The notes beneath the pieces were generated by a model. The model searched no databases. It saw only the letters and a list, made by a program, of their open reading frames with translations, and was not told the origin of the DNA. The translations under genes and the position numbers were made by a program. From Gordonia amarae NBRC 15530 (GTDB lineage: Bacteria; Actinomycetota; Actinomycetes; Mycobacteriales; Mycobacteriaceae), in the NCBI RefSeq assembly GCF_000241345.1, contig NZ_BAED01000059.1, forward strand, positions 62,001-126,000: a stretch of DNA of 64,000 nucleotides. The letters are read 5' to 3'. Shown one piece after another: positions 44,713 through 53,878 of the stretch; position 1 is the first letter of the stretch; the number at the start of each line of letters is the position of its first letter.

Positions 44713-45786
44713 TCAGCCGCGCAGCAGCGGCAGCAGTTGCGAGCCCTGGCGTTCGATCTCGCGCAGGTACGGGGTGTCCGACAGCACGAAATGGGTGATG
44801 CCCAGATCGGCGTACCTCTGCAGCGACTTCGCGACGTCCTCGGCCGATCCGACCAGCCAGGTGGTGCCGGCACCGCCACCACCGAACTTGCCGGGGGTGG
44901 TGTACAGGTTGTCGTCGAGCACCTCGCCGCGGGAGGCGAGGTCGAACAGGCGGCGCTGGCCGACGGCCTCGCGGCGGCGCACGAAATCGGTGGTCGTGGG
45001 CTCGGATTCGGCCATCTGCGCCACGCGTGCCTGGGCCTCCTCCCATGCCTGGTCGGTGGTGTCGCGGATGAATGTGGTGATGCGCAAACCGAATTCGAGC
45101 GGCGCGTGCTGCCTGTCGACGGTCTCCGAGAGCTTCTTGAGGCGGTCGATGCGTTCGGCGACACCGTCGAGCGGCTCACCCCAGAACAATTGGACATCGG
45201 CCTCGGCGGCGGCCACCCGCTCGGCCGCCTCGGACGCGCCGCCGAAATAGATCTTCGGGTGCGGGCGACCCTCGCGGGCCTCGATACGCGGTACGGCCGT
45301 GGAGTTCTCGACGGAGAAGTGTTCGCCCCGGAATGTGACGTTCTCCTCGGTCCAGAGTCTGCGGATGATCTGGATGAACTCGCGGGTGCGGTCGTAGCGG
45401 TCGGCCTGCTCCGCCTCGGCGTCGCCGTATGCGCCCAGATTGTCCTTGCCGGAGACGATATTGATCCGCACTCGGCCACCGGACAGGTGATCGAGGGTCG
45501 CGATGGACGACGCGAAGTTGGCCGGCCGCCAATACCCGGGGCGCACCGCGATGAGCGGTTCGAACGTGGTGGTGCGTGCCGCGAGCGCCGTCGCCACGGT
45601 GAAGGTGTCCGGGCGTCCCCACGAGGTGCCGATGAGCGCGCCCTTCCAGCCGCTGCGTTCGAGTGCGAGCGCGTGCTCGGTCAGCGTCTCCAGGCTGTTG
45701 TGGCCCTCGACGGCGGTGTCGCCGCGATGGCCCGGCTCGTTCTGATTCGGGATGTACCAGAGGAATTCGGTGTTCGGGATGCTCAT
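44713..45786 (-). CDS. LLM-class flavin-dependent monooxygenase (SsuD-like)
   Basis: The 357-residue TIM-barrel protein resembles FMNH2-dependent alkanesulfonate monooxygenase and relatives. FLWYIPNQNEPGHRG, EPLIAVRPGYWRPANFASSIATLDHLSGGRV, IVSGKDNLGAYGD, and PHPKIYFGGASEAAERVAA are the familiar blocks. It would cleave an organosulfur or related compound using reduced FMN. No ssuABC transporter or flavin reductase is adjacent, so sulfur scavenging is only a guess. It is divergent from the aldo/keto reductase. Confidence 0.88.
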   Translation of the reverse strand: MSIPNTEFLWYIPNQNEPGHRGDTAVEGHNSLETLTEHALALERSGWKGALIGTSWGRPDTFTVATALAARTTTFEPLIAVRPGYWRPANFASSIATLDHLSGGRVRINIVSGKDNLGAYGDAEAEQADRYDRTREFIQIIRRLWTEENVTFRGEHFSVENSTAVPRIEAREGRPHPKIYFGGASEAAERVAAAEADVQLFWGEPLDGVAERIDRLKKLSETVDRQHAPLEFGLRITTFIRDTTDQAWEEAQARVAQMAESEPTTTDFVRRREAVGQRRLFDLASRGEVLDDNLYTTPGKFGGGGAGTTWLVGSAEDVAKSLQRYADLGITHFVLSDTPYLREIERQGSQLLPLLRG

Positions 45787-45996
45787 GACAGCTTTCTCGT
45801 CGGTCGTCGGGGAGGTGTGTGGCTGCCGGCCCCAACGAAAGCTAGTGCCGCACAGCTGTTGCCCGTCGAGTTGCGATCAGCGCGGGCGCAACGGGTGACC
45901 GCACGTCACGCCGGATGGTTATCTGTCGGCCGGACTGCCGCCCGCATCACACCGGAAGATCACCACCGGAACCGAGCCCCGACCGGAAGGAAAACC

Positions 45997-47028
45997 GTGT
46001 CCCACGGACCCACCGAACTCACCTACACCGCCGACCCGGCCCGTTATGAGAACGCGACGTTCCGCCGGACCGGGCGCTCGGGCCTGGACCTGCCGGCGTT
46101 CTCGTTCGGTCTGTGGCAGAAGTTCGGCACCGACTATCCGTTCGAGACGCAGCGCGAGATCATCCGGCACGCCTTCGATCTGGGCATCACCCACTTCGAC
46201 AACGCCGACCGCTACGGCCCGCCGCACCGTGCCGCGCAGCAGAACTTCGGTCGGGTGCTGGCGAAAGACCTCGCCCCGCACCGGGACGAGTTGATCCTGT
46301 CGACCAAGGCCGGCAATCCGATCGGGCCGAGCCCGTATCTGAAGGGCGGATCGCGTAAGTCGCTGCTGGGATCGCTCGACCACAGCCTGCGCGACCTGGG
46401 AGTCGACTACGTCGACATCTTCTATCACCACAGCCCCGACGAGTCGACGCCGCTGGAGGAGACCGTGTCGGGACTGGTGTCGGCGGTGCGCAGCGGAAAA
46501 GCGCTGTACGTGGGCATCTCCAACTACCTGCCCGACCGTGCGCACGCGATCGCCGAAGAGCTGGCCGCCGAGGGGGTGCCGCTGCTCATCCACCAGCCCC
46601 GCTACTCCATCTTCGACCGGCGCATCGAACAGAACGGACTGCTGGAGACGGCCGACCGCGACGGCTTCGGGCTTATCGTGTATTCGCCTCTGGCCCAAGG
46701 TCTTCTCACGGACAAGTACTTGGAGGAGATCCCCGACGGCGCCCGCGCGGTCAACTCGACGTTCCTGCGGCCCGACGTCATCGACGACACCTACCGGCAG
46801 CGGGCCCGCGAACTGAACAAACTCGCCGAGTCCCGCGGACAGTCGCTGGCGCAGCTTGCGCTCCAATGGGTGCTGCGGCGACCACAGGTCACGTCGGCGT
46901 TGATCGGGGCCAGCTCCACCTGGCAACTCGATCACAATGTGGCCGCCCTCGACTTCCCGGAACTCACCGACGACGAACTCGCACTGGTCGACGAACATGG
47001 TGTCCACGGCACCGGACTGGGTCTCTGA
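45997..47028 (+). CDS. Aldo/keto reductase (YghZ/MgrA-like)
   Basis: The 343-residue protein is an AKR14-like reductase: LPAFSFGLWQKFG, GITHFDNADRYG (catalytic Asp and Tyr), ILSTKAG (Lys), IFYHHSPDE (His) and SPLAQGLLTDKYL. Such NADPH enzymes reduce L-glyceraldehyde 3-phosphate, methylglyoxal or other aldehydes. GGAAGG precedes the GTG at 45997. The frame is open far upstream to 44674, but that part is antisense to the LLM gene and is not coding. Confidence 0.92.
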   Translation: MSHGPTELTYTADPARYENATFRRTGRSGLDLPAFSFGLWQKFGTDYPFETQREIIRHAFDLGITHFDNADRYGPPHRAAQQNFGRVLAKDLAPHRDELILSTKAGNPIGPSPYLKGGSRKSLLGSLDHSLRDLGVDYVDIFYHHSPDESTPLEETVSGLVSAVRSGKALYVGISNYLPDRAHAIAEELAAEGVPLLIHQPRYSIFDRRIEQNGLLETADRDGFGLIVYSPLAQGLLTDKYLEEIPDGARAVNSTFLRPDVIDDTYRQRARELNKLAESRGQSLAQLALQWVLRRPQVTSALIGASSTWQLDHNVAALDFPELTDDELALVDEHGVHGTGLGL

Positions 47029-47145
47029 CGAGTCCGACGCACTCGTCGGCAGATCGTCAAAGGGGTCATTGGGCGACCGCAAAGGGACTTTTGTCACGCG
47101 AAGCTGAGCCTTGCCTGAGCGTAATTTCGTTACCTGAGGTGAGAC

Positions 47146-47469
47146 ATGTCCGAATCGGCCCAGCCTGACCTTGCTTACGGCAAGGCATCCAGCACTGTGA
47201 CAGGTGCCCGGTACACCACGCTCGACCGCGTTCAACCGGGCCATACCGCGACCGTCATCGGAATCTCCGGTGACGCGGATCCTCATGTGATCCACCGTCT
47301 TTCGGCGATGGGTCTGGTGCGGGGCACCGAGGTCACCGTGCTGCGCGCCGCGCCGCTGCGGGATCCACGACAGTACCGGTTCCGCGACACCTCGATCTGC
47401 CTGCGCGGTGCCCAGACCTCGTTGATCGACGTCGAACTCCGCGGCGAGGCGGGCACCGATCATGAGTGA
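47146..47469 (+). CDS. feoA: Ferrous iron transport protein FeoA
   Basis: The 107-residue protein has an SH3-like FeoA domain: LDRVQPGHTATVIGISGD, HRLSAMGLVRGTEVTVLRAAPLRDPRQY and ending ICLRGAQTSLIDVEL. FeoA is thought to regulate FeoB at the membrane. It overlaps feoB by eight bases. GAGGTGAG precedes the ATG. The upstream region contains a poor match to the IdeR/DtxR iron box (47100-47118). Confidence 0.94.
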   Translation: MSESAQPDLAYGKASSTVTGARYTTLDRVQPGHTATVIGISGDADPHVIHRLSAMGLVRGTEVTVLRAAPLRDPRQYRFRDTSICLRGAQTSLIDVELRGEAGTDHE

Positions 47470-49471
47470 TCCGGCTTTGGACAGCCACTGCGAACACGGG
47501 ACGAGCACCGAAGCGGCGTGCCCGCATTGCGATTCCGGCTCCACGACATCGACCAGGACGCTCGCCGCGTCGTCGGCGAAGGTCGCGCTCATCGGTGCGC
47601 CCAACACCGGAAAGTCGACGGTGTTCAACGCCGTCACCGGCCTCAAGGCCAAGACCGGCAACTATCCGGGTGTCACCGTCAGCCGCACCGTCGGCGTCGT
47701 CAGGACCGGCGACAGGCAGATCACCCTCGAAGACCTGCCCGGCACCTACGACCTCACCCCCGTCAGCATCGACGAACAGGTGGTCGCCGACGTCCTCGCC
47801 GGCGAGATCGAGGGCGTCGAGAAACCCGATGCGATCCTGGTGGTGGCCGACGCCGGCACCCTGCGCCGGTCGTTCGGGCTCATCGCCGATGTCATCTCCC
47901 TGGACCTGCCGACGGTGCTGTGCCTGACCATGCTCGACGAACTGTCCCGGCGCGGCGGCTCGATCGACACCGACAAGCTCAGTGCGGCACTGGGTATCCC
48001 GGTCGCCGCCATCGACGGCCGGCGCAAGGGCTCCGGCGCACAGGTCCGTTCGCTGCTCGGCGACATCGCCGCGTGGCCGCATCCGGTGATCGACCCGCCG
48101 CCCTCGGGCACCGAGGAATGGGCGGCGTGGAGCGAATCGGTGCTGGCCGAGGCCGACTATCGCTCGCCCGAACCCGACCCGATCACCGAACGGATCGACA
48201 AGGTGCTGCTGCACCCGGTGATCGGAACCCTGATCTTCTTCGCGGTGATGTTCGGCTTCTTCCAGACCATCTTCGCGCTCGCCGCGCCGCTGCAGGATTA
48301 CGTCGAAACCGGTTTCGCGAAGCTCAGCGAATGGGTGTACGACGTCGGCGGCGACAATTGGTTCACCAGCTTTGTCGCCGACGCCCTCATCGGCGGTGTG
48401 GGCGGCGTGCTGGTTTTCGTGCCGCAGATCGCGCTGCTGTTCGTGCTCATCACCTTCCTCGAGCAACTCGGTTACCTCTCGCGCGCGGCGTTCCTGATGG
48501 ACCGGATGATGGGGACCGTCGGGCTCGAAGGCCGGGCGTTCGTGGCGATGCTCTCGTCGGTGGCCTGCGCGATCCCCGGAATCATGGCCACCCGCACCAT
48601 GCCGTCGGCGCGGCAACGATTCGCCACCGTGATGTCGCTGCCGCTGATGACCTGTTCGGCGCGCATGCCGGTGTACACCCTGCTGATCGGGATGCTCATC
48701 TCGTCGGAGTCGAAGGTGTGGATCTTCAACGCCCAGGGCACCGTCCTGTTCGGGCTGTACCTGCTCGGCGCGATCTCGACGATGACCGTCGCCAAGATCA
48801 TCTCGGTGTTCTCTCAGCGCCGCGGGCCGGTGATGCCGTTCACGATGGAGATGCCGCCCTACCGGGTCCCGTCGTGGAAGTTGATGCTCGTCGAGATCTG
48901 GTCGCCGGTCAAAGGTTTCATCCGTAAGGCCGGCACCATCATCCTGTTCGCCACCGTCGTGCTGTGGGCGCTGCTGAACCTGCCGATGCGCTCGGACGCC
49001 GACCTCGAATCGGCGGGTATCGACCCCTCCGACTCGGCGGCGGTGTCCACCTACACGATGAACCACAGTGTCGCCGCGAGACTCGGCCACAGCGTCGAGC
49101 CCGTCTTCGATCCGCTCGGCTTCGACTGGAAGACCAATGTGGCCGTGCTGTCGTCGCTCGCCGCCCGCGAAACGTTCGTCGCCACACTGGGGCAGATGTC
49201 GGCGGCCGAGGACCCGGAAGACCCCGCGACCCGGCTGGAAGAAGCCCGCTACGAGGACGGCTCACACAAGGGCGACAAAGTGTTCACCCCGCCGACCATC
49301 GTTGCGCTGCTCATCTTCTTCGTCTACGCGCTGCAATGCACGTCGACGCTGGCGGTGCTGCGCCGCGAGACCGCGTCGTGGCGCTGGCCGGTCATCATCT
49401 TCTGTGCGTATTCGGTGCTGGCCTGGGTGATGGCGTACATCGCCCACACCATCACCGTCTGGGTGTGGTGA
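47462..49471 (+). CDS. feoB: Ferrous iron transporter FeoB
   Basis: The 669-residue GTP-dependent Fe(II) permease has a G-domain with GAPNTGKST (G1), NYPGVTVS (G2), DLPGTYDL (G3) and TMLD at the G4 position where NxxD is usual. The membrane part holds the FeoB signatures SRAAFLMDRMMGTVGLEGRAFVAMLSSVACAIPGIMATRT and GTIILFATVVLW. An N-terminal extension of about 40 residues contains CEHG and CPHCDSG, a Cys/His-rich patch not present in E. coli FeoB. It sits between feoA and a NifU-like gene, overlapping both. Confidence 0.95.
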   Translation: MSDPALDSHCEHGTSTEAACPHCDSGSTTSTRTLAASSAKVALIGAPNTGKSTVFNAVTGLKAKTGNYPGVTVSRTVGVVRTGDRQITLEDLPGTYDLTPVSIDEQVVADVLAGEIEGVEKPDAILVVADAGTLRRSFGLIADVISLDLPTVLCLTMLDELSRRGGSIDTDKLSAALGIPVAAIDGRRKGSGAQVRSLLGDIAAWPHPVIDPPPSGTEEWAAWSESVLAEADYRSPEPDPITERIDKVLLHPVIGTLIFFAVMFGFFQTIFALAAPLQDYVETGFAKLSEWVYDVGGDNWFTSFVADALIGGVGGVLVFVPQIALLFVLITFLEQLGYLSRAAFLMDRMMGTVGLEGRAFVAMLSSVACAIPGIMATRTMPSARQRFATVMSLPLMTCSARMPVYTLLIGMLISSESKVWIFNAQGTVLFGLYLLGAISTMTVAKIISVFSQRRGPVMPFTMEMPPYRVPSWKLMLVEIWSPVKGFIRKAGTIILFATVVLWALLNLPMRSDADLESAGIDPSDSAAVSTYTMNHSVAARLGHSVEPVFDPLGFDWKTNVAVLSSLAARETFVATLGQMSAAEDPEDPATRLEEARYEDGSHKGDKVFTPPTIVALLIFFVYALQCTSTLAVLRRETASWRWPVIIFCAYSVLAWVMAYIAHTITVWVW

Positions 49472-50103
49472 CACGGGCCGTGCTGCGCCGAAGGCGGCTA
49501 CCCCGCCCGGCAAACCGCCGGGCGGTCACCTCGCGCGGTGCGCCTGTGTCGCTTGGCCTTCCGGAAGTGCCGGTCCCGATGCACCCGGAACCGGGCGATC
49601 TGCCGGGCCAGATCCGCTGGATCATCCCGCCCGGCATCCTGACCGTCAGGGGAACGGTGCGGGCGCCGGGTGAGCTCGGACGGATGCAGGCCGACGGCAC
49701 GCTCACCGCGATCACCGTCGGCGCGCGGTCGGTGGTGCTCACCGCCGAGCCGGCGGCATGGCCGCGGATCGGGAAGACGGTGCGCACCGCGCTGACCGCC
49801 GCACTGCGCACCCCCGCTGACTGGCACGCCGGGACACCGGCCGGGGACGGATCCGGGGGCCATGGCAACGACACGATCGCGGAGGTCGCGCGCGAGGTGA
49901 TCGATGGCCGGCTCGGGGATTACGCACGCTCCCACGGCGGCCGGATCGCACTGATCGGGGTCGACGACGGCGTCGTCACCGTCGACCTTGCGGGTGCATG
50001 CCGGGGATGCCCGGCGTCGGCGGACACACTGCGCTCCGGATTCGAGGCCGAGCTGCGCCGCAGGTGCCGAGACGTCGTCGAAGTCCGCGCGCTACAGCAC
50101 TGA
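49468..50103 (+). CDS. NifU-like Fe-S scaffold domain protein in the feo operon
   Basis: The start GTG overlaps the feoB stop (GTGA), so it is translationally coupled. The 211-residue protein has an unassigned N-terminal part and a C-terminal NifU-like domain with EVAREVIDGRLGDYARSHGGRIALIGVDDGVVTVDLAGACRGCPAS, where CRGC is the CxxC that binds an iron-sulfur cluster. It may replace FeoC or link iron import to cluster assembly. That link is inference. Confidence 0.87.
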   Translation: MTRAVLRRRRLPRPANRRAVTSRGAPVSLGLPEVPVPMHPEPGDLPGQIRWIIPPGILTVRGTVRAPGELGRMQADGTLTAITVGARSVVLTAEPAAWPRIGKTVRTALTAALRTPADWHAGTPAGDGSGGHGNDTIAEVAREVIDGRLGDYARSHGGRIALIGVDDGVVTVDLAGACRGCPASADTLRSGFEAELRRRCRDVVEVRALQH

Positions 50104-50107
50104 GTTC

Positions 50108-50776
50108 TCAGGCCAGCCCGGCATCGTGCATGACGATGGCCACTTGCACCCGGTTGGTGGCGCCGAGCTTGCCGAAGATGTGTGAGATGTGTGCCTTGAC
50201 GGTGGCCACGCTCATGAACAGCTCCGCGGCGATCTCCGCGTTCGAACTGCCCCTGGCCAGGCACACCGCCACCTCGCATTCGCGGTCGGTGAGCAGTTCG
50301 GCCGCCCGGCGCGCAGCGGCCGACCGGTCGCCGCCCGAACCGTCGACGACCTGCTTGATCAGCGCCGCCGTCACCGACGGACTGAGCGCCGGCCGCCCGG
50401 CCAGCACCCCGCGGATCGCGGCCACGATCTCCGGCGGATCGGTGTCCTTGAGCAGAAAGCCGTCGGCCCCCACTGCCAGCGCGCGCACCACGTAGTCGTC
50501 GGCGTCGAAGGTGGTGAGCACCAGGATCGCGGGCGGCTCCGGCAGTGCCTTGAGCATACGGGTGGCGGCGATGCCGTCGAGCACGGGCATCCGCAGATCC
50601 ATCAGCAGCAGGTCCACCGGATCGGCGGTGTGCAGGTCGACGGCCTCCTGACCGCTGGCGGCCTCGGCGACAATCGTCAGATCGGCCTGCCCGCCGAGCA
50701 GCAGCCGCAACCCCGACCGGACCAGGGGATCGTCATCAACGAGCATGATGCGCGCGGCCGCGTTGTCTCCGGTCAT
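50108..50776 (-). CDS. NarL/LuxR-family response regulator
   Basis: The 222-residue regulator has a receiver domain (acidic DDD near residue 14, phospho-acceptor Asp in LLLMDLRMP near residue 58, Thr in VLTTFD, Lys in LLKDTD) and a C-terminal LuxR-type helix-turn-helix (LTDRECEVAVCLARGSSNAEIAAELFMSVATVKAHISHIFGKLG). It overlaps the histidine-kinase gene by four bases (ATGA). The divergent ABC transporter is its likely target. A 593-residue open frame covering this gene and antisense-like upstream sequence is not a real fusion. Confidence 0.94.
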   Translation of the reverse strand: MTGDNAAARIMLVDDDPLVRSGLRLLLGGQADLTIVAEAASGQEAVDLHTADPVDLLLMDLRMPVLDGIAATRMLKALPEPPAILVLTTFDADDYVVRALAVGADGFLLKDTDPPEIVAAIRGVLAGRPALSPSVTAALIKQVVDGSGGDRSAAARRAAELLTDRECEVAVCLARGSSNAEIAAELFMSVATVKAHISHIFGKLGATNRVQVAIVMHDAGLA

Positions 50777-51939
50777 GCCGTCCACGGTAGCCACACGTGC
50801 AACACGAAACGTTTGTCGTCGCCCAGCGTCGCCGAATACCGCCCGCCGGCCAGGGCGACGCGCTCGGACAACCCGACCAGACCCAGACCGGACGCGGGAA
50901 CCCCGGCCGGGGCCGTCAACGGCAACGGATTGTCCACCAGCAGATCCACACCCGAACCCCGCGCACCCTTGATCAGCACCGACACCAGCACCCCCGGCGC
51001 GTGTTTGCGGGCGTTGGTCAGTGCCTCCTGCAGGCTGCGATAGAGCGTTCGCAGCAGCGGTTCCGGGACCTCGGCCAGTGGAAGTGAGCACGTGTAGACG
51101 ATGCGCATACCGTCGCGGACACCGTCGGCGACCAGCGCGTCGATGTCGAAGGCGCCCGATTGCGGTCGCTCGGGATCGGCGTCGCCGGGATCGTCGCGCA
51201 GCACACCGAGCACCTCGCGCAGTTCGGTGAGCGCCCGGTTCGCGGTGTCCCGGATGGTCTGCGCCGTCTCCCGCATATCGTCGGCCGACAGGTCGGTGCG
51301 ATACGCGAGCGCACCCGCGTGCATGCTGATCGCCGAGATGCGGTGGGCGACGATGTCGTGCATCTCGCGGGCGATGCGGGTGCGTTCCACGGTGCGGGCC
51401 CGGGCAACTTCGGAATCGCGTTCGGACTCGGCGAGCACGGTCCGGGCCCGCAACTGGGCCAGCAGCTCCCGCCGCGAGCCGATGTACATACCCCACGCCA
51501 CCATCGCGGCCGTGGCGATCACCGCGGTGATGTACTGCAACGCCTGGGGCTCGGGCCGGGGCGAGGCGAAGAACTGCTGCGTCACCACCGTCATCGCCAA
51601 TCCCAGCAGGAGCTGCGGAATGATCTCCACCCACCGGCGCCGCGTCGACAGCGACACCAGCGCGAGCGCGGCCGGACCCAGGCTGAGCGTCGACACCGAC
51701 GATGCGAGATTGACGAAGGTGTTGACCGCCACCGGATGTGAACGGCGCCACCACACCACCACCAACGACACCGCGCCTAGCACGATGTCGGCGACGAACT
51801 GCCACCGCGCATGCGACCACAGATACTGTGCGTGGTTCTGATCGCCGAAGGCGATCGCGCTGAGCACCAGCATCAGCGCCAGCCGCCACACATGACTGCG
51901 CCAGGTCAGGGCGGGCTGATAGTCGTCGGGACGCACCAT
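50773..51939 (-). CDS. Sensor histidine kinase (HisKA_3 type)
   Basis: The 388-residue kinase has an N-terminal membrane region of about four or five helices (residues 15-155), a dimerisation helix with the phospho-His in REMHDIVAHRIS, and an ATPase domain with the N-box LQEALTNARKHAPG and the G-box GLGLVGLSERV. No large external sensor loop is present, as in DesK-like sensors that respond to membrane state or antibiotics. It is divergent from an ABC exporter. Confidence 0.93.
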   Translation of the reverse strand: MVRPDDYQPALTWRSHVWRLALMLVLSAIAFGDQNHAQYLWSHARWQFVADIVLGAVSLVVVWWRRSHPVAVNTFVNLASSVSTLSLGPAALALVSLSTRRRWVEIIPQLLLGLAMTVVTQQFFASPRPEPQALQYITAVIATAAMVAWGMYIGSRRELLAQLRARTVLAESERDSEVARARTVERTRIAREMHDIVAHRISAISMHAGALAYRTDLSADDMRETAQTIRDTANRALTELREVLGVLRDDPGDADPERPQSGAFDIDALVADGVRDGMRIVYTCSLPLAEVPEPLLRTLYRSLQEALTNARKHAPGVLVSVLIKGARGSGVDLLVDNPLPLTAPAGVPASGLGLVGLSERVALAGGRYSATLGDDKRFVLHVWLPWTA

Positions 51940-52059
51940 CTCACGCTATCGGGGATTCCCACCGGAAAACCTCAGCCGCCCGGTCAGGGTGATGTCCGAC
52001 TTTCGGCTGATCCCGATTCGTCCCGTCGCCCGATGCGCCCGGCGACGTGCCGGTTCACG

Positions 52060-52983
52060 ATGGACACCATGATCACCGTCGAAAACCTCACCAAGAGATA
52101 CGGCGACTACGTCGCGCTCGACGACGTGTCGTTCACGTCCAAACCGGGGCGGGTCACCGGATTCCTCGGTCCCAACGGAGCCGGGAAATCCACCACGATG
52201 CGCATCATCGCCGGTCTGACACCCGCCACCTCCGGAACGGCCACCGTGTGTGGCAGTTCCTACCGCGATATCCACAACCCGGCCACCGAGGTCGGGGTGC
52301 TCCTCGACGCGTCGGCGCAGCACGCCGGACGCACCGGTGCCGAGATCCTGCGGCTGAGCGCGATGACCCTCGGCGTCGGCCGGACCCGCGTCGACGAGAT
52401 GCTGGAGATGGTCAGCCTCACCGCCGAGGAATCCCGGCGCCGGGTGCGCAACTACTCGCTCGGCATGCGCCAGCGCCTCGGAATAGCCAACGCGCTCCTC
52501 GGCGACCCGCAGATCCTGATCCTCGACGAACCGGCCAACGGCCTCGACCCGGCGGGTATCCACTGGATGCGGACGCTGCTGCGCGACTACGCCGACCGGG
52601 GCGGAACGGTGTTGCTGTCCTCTCATCTGCTGCACGAGATCGAGATCATCGCCGATGACCTCGTCGTGATCGGGCAAGGCCGGATCGTGGCGCAGGGCAC
52701 CAAGGAGGAACTGCTCGCCGGCAACGGCACCCGGGTCCGGTCACTCGACGACGACGCGTTGCTGCAGGCGATGACCGCGGCCGGTATCGTCGCCCGGCCC
52801 GTGATCGAGGGCGGTTTCCTCGCCGACGTCGCACCCGAGGACATCGGCAGACTCGCCGCGCGCATTCAGATCCCGCTCGTCGAACTGCGTCCCGGCGACG
52901 GGGCCAATCTCGAACAGATGTTTCTCGATCTCACCGCGGCGACCGCGCGTGAGGGTTCAGCCACTCAGGGGGCACCGCAATGA
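52060..52983 (+). CDS. ABC transporter ATP-binding protein
   Basis: The 307-residue ATPase has Walker A GPNGAGKST, signature YSLGMRQRLGIANALLG, Walker B ILILDEPANGLDP and SSHLLHEIE. The C-terminal extension is typical of drug or lantibiotic exporters. Two in-frame ATGs (52060, 52069) are equally plausible. The start overlaps no neighbour, but the stop overlaps the permease start (ATGA). The layout next to a LuxR-type two-component system is typical of antibiotic-stress exporters. Confidence 0.93.
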   Translation: MDTMITVENLTKRYGDYVALDDVSFTSKPGRVTGFLGPNGAGKSTTMRIIAGLTPATSGTATVCGSSYRDIHNPATEVGVLLDASAQHAGRTGAEILRLSAMTLGVGRTRVDEMLEMVSLTAEESRRRVRNYSLGMRQRLGIANALLGDPQILILDEPANGLDPAGIHWMRTLLRDYADRGGTVLLSSHLLHEIEIIADDLVVIGQGRIVAQGTKEELLAGNGTRVRSLDDDALLQAMTAAGIVARPVIEGGFLADVAPEDIGRLAARIQIPLVELRPGDGANLEQMFLDLTAATAREGSATQGAPQ

Positions 52984-53777
52984 CCACCACAGCCACACCG
53001 CCCGCCGTCCTCGACACCGGCCGGCCGGGAATCCCGATGAGCAGACTCATCCGCGTCGAAATGCGCAAACTTGTCGACACCCGCGCCGGGTTCTGGTTGA
53101 TGGCGTCCATCGGCCTCATCGCGCTGGCCGTGATGATCGGCATGCTGGCGGGCAACCGGAACAAGCCGGAGAACCTGACCTTCGGCGACTTCTTCGGCCT
53201 GATGAACATCCCCACTGCGATCATCCTGCCGGTGATGGCGATCCTGCTGGTCACCGGCGAATGGAGTCAGCGGACCGCGCTCACCACCTTCGCGATGGAA
53301 CCTCGCCGGGAGCGGGTGGTGATCGCCAAGTTGGCGACGTCCTTCATCGCCGCAGTCAGTGCGGTCGCGCTCAGCCTGGTGCTCGGAGCGGTCGGCGCCG
53401 TCATCGCGGGAATGCTCTATTCCGATCCCGCCGGCAGCTGGTCGATGACGCTTGCCGGTATCGTCAATTCATTCACGATTCAGATCTTCAATCTTCTGCT
53501 CGGATTCGCGTTCGCGGCGTTGATCCTGAACACCCCGGGCGCGATTGTCGGCTACTTCGCGCTGCCGACGGCGCTCAGCATCGTGAACGAACTGTTGCCC
53601 GCGTTCAAGGACAGCGTCGGCGAGTGGATTGATTCCTCGCTCACCCAGGCACCGTTCCAGTCGGGTGACTGGGTGAGCGGTGGGGAATGGATGCGTCTGA
53701 TCGTCTCGGGGATTGTGTGGATCGGTATTCCGCTGACCTTCGGCATTCTGCGGATTCTGCGGACCGAGATCAAATAA
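52980..53777 (+). CDS. ABC-2 type transporter permease
   Basis: The 265-residue protein has six helices (about residues 38-58, 75-97, 112-148, 158-180, 185-205 and 238-260) and the R-x-E-M-R-K cytosolic start typical of ABC-2 permeases (LIRVEMRKLVDTRAGFW). It forms the exporter with the preceding ATPase, to which it is coupled by an ATGA overlap. Confidence 0.9.
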   Translation: MTTTATPPAVLDTGRPGIPMSRLIRVEMRKLVDTRAGFWLMASIGLIALAVMIGMLAGNRNKPENLTFGDFFGLMNIPTAIILPVMAILLVTGEWSQRTALTTFAMEPRRERVVIAKLATSFIAAVSAVALSLVLGAVGAVIAGMLYSDPAGSWSMTLAGIVNSFTIQIFNLLLGFAFAALILNTPGAIVGYFALPTALSIVNELLPAFKDSVGEWIDSSLTQAPFQSGDWVSGGEWMRLIVSGIVWIGIPLTFGILRILRTEIK

Positions 53778-53878
53778 CCGCTGGGATCAAGTAAACGCGG
53801 GGATCACAGGCCAGGTCAGGCGCGGTCCGCCGGTGGACACCGAGTCCACCGGCGCACCGCGTCAGTCGGGCAGAATGC

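Noticed and set aside
44674-45996. Long N-terminal extension that would make the aldo/keto reductase a 784-residue fusion
   Set aside because: The extension is antisense to the LLM monooxygenase, whereas the reductase has its own GGAAGG ribosome site and GTG at 45997.
50777-51889. 593-residue extension of the response regulator
   Set aside because: The extra residues are arginine-rich shadow translation of the histidine kinase gene in another frame, and the regulator has a normal ATG overlapping the kinase stop.
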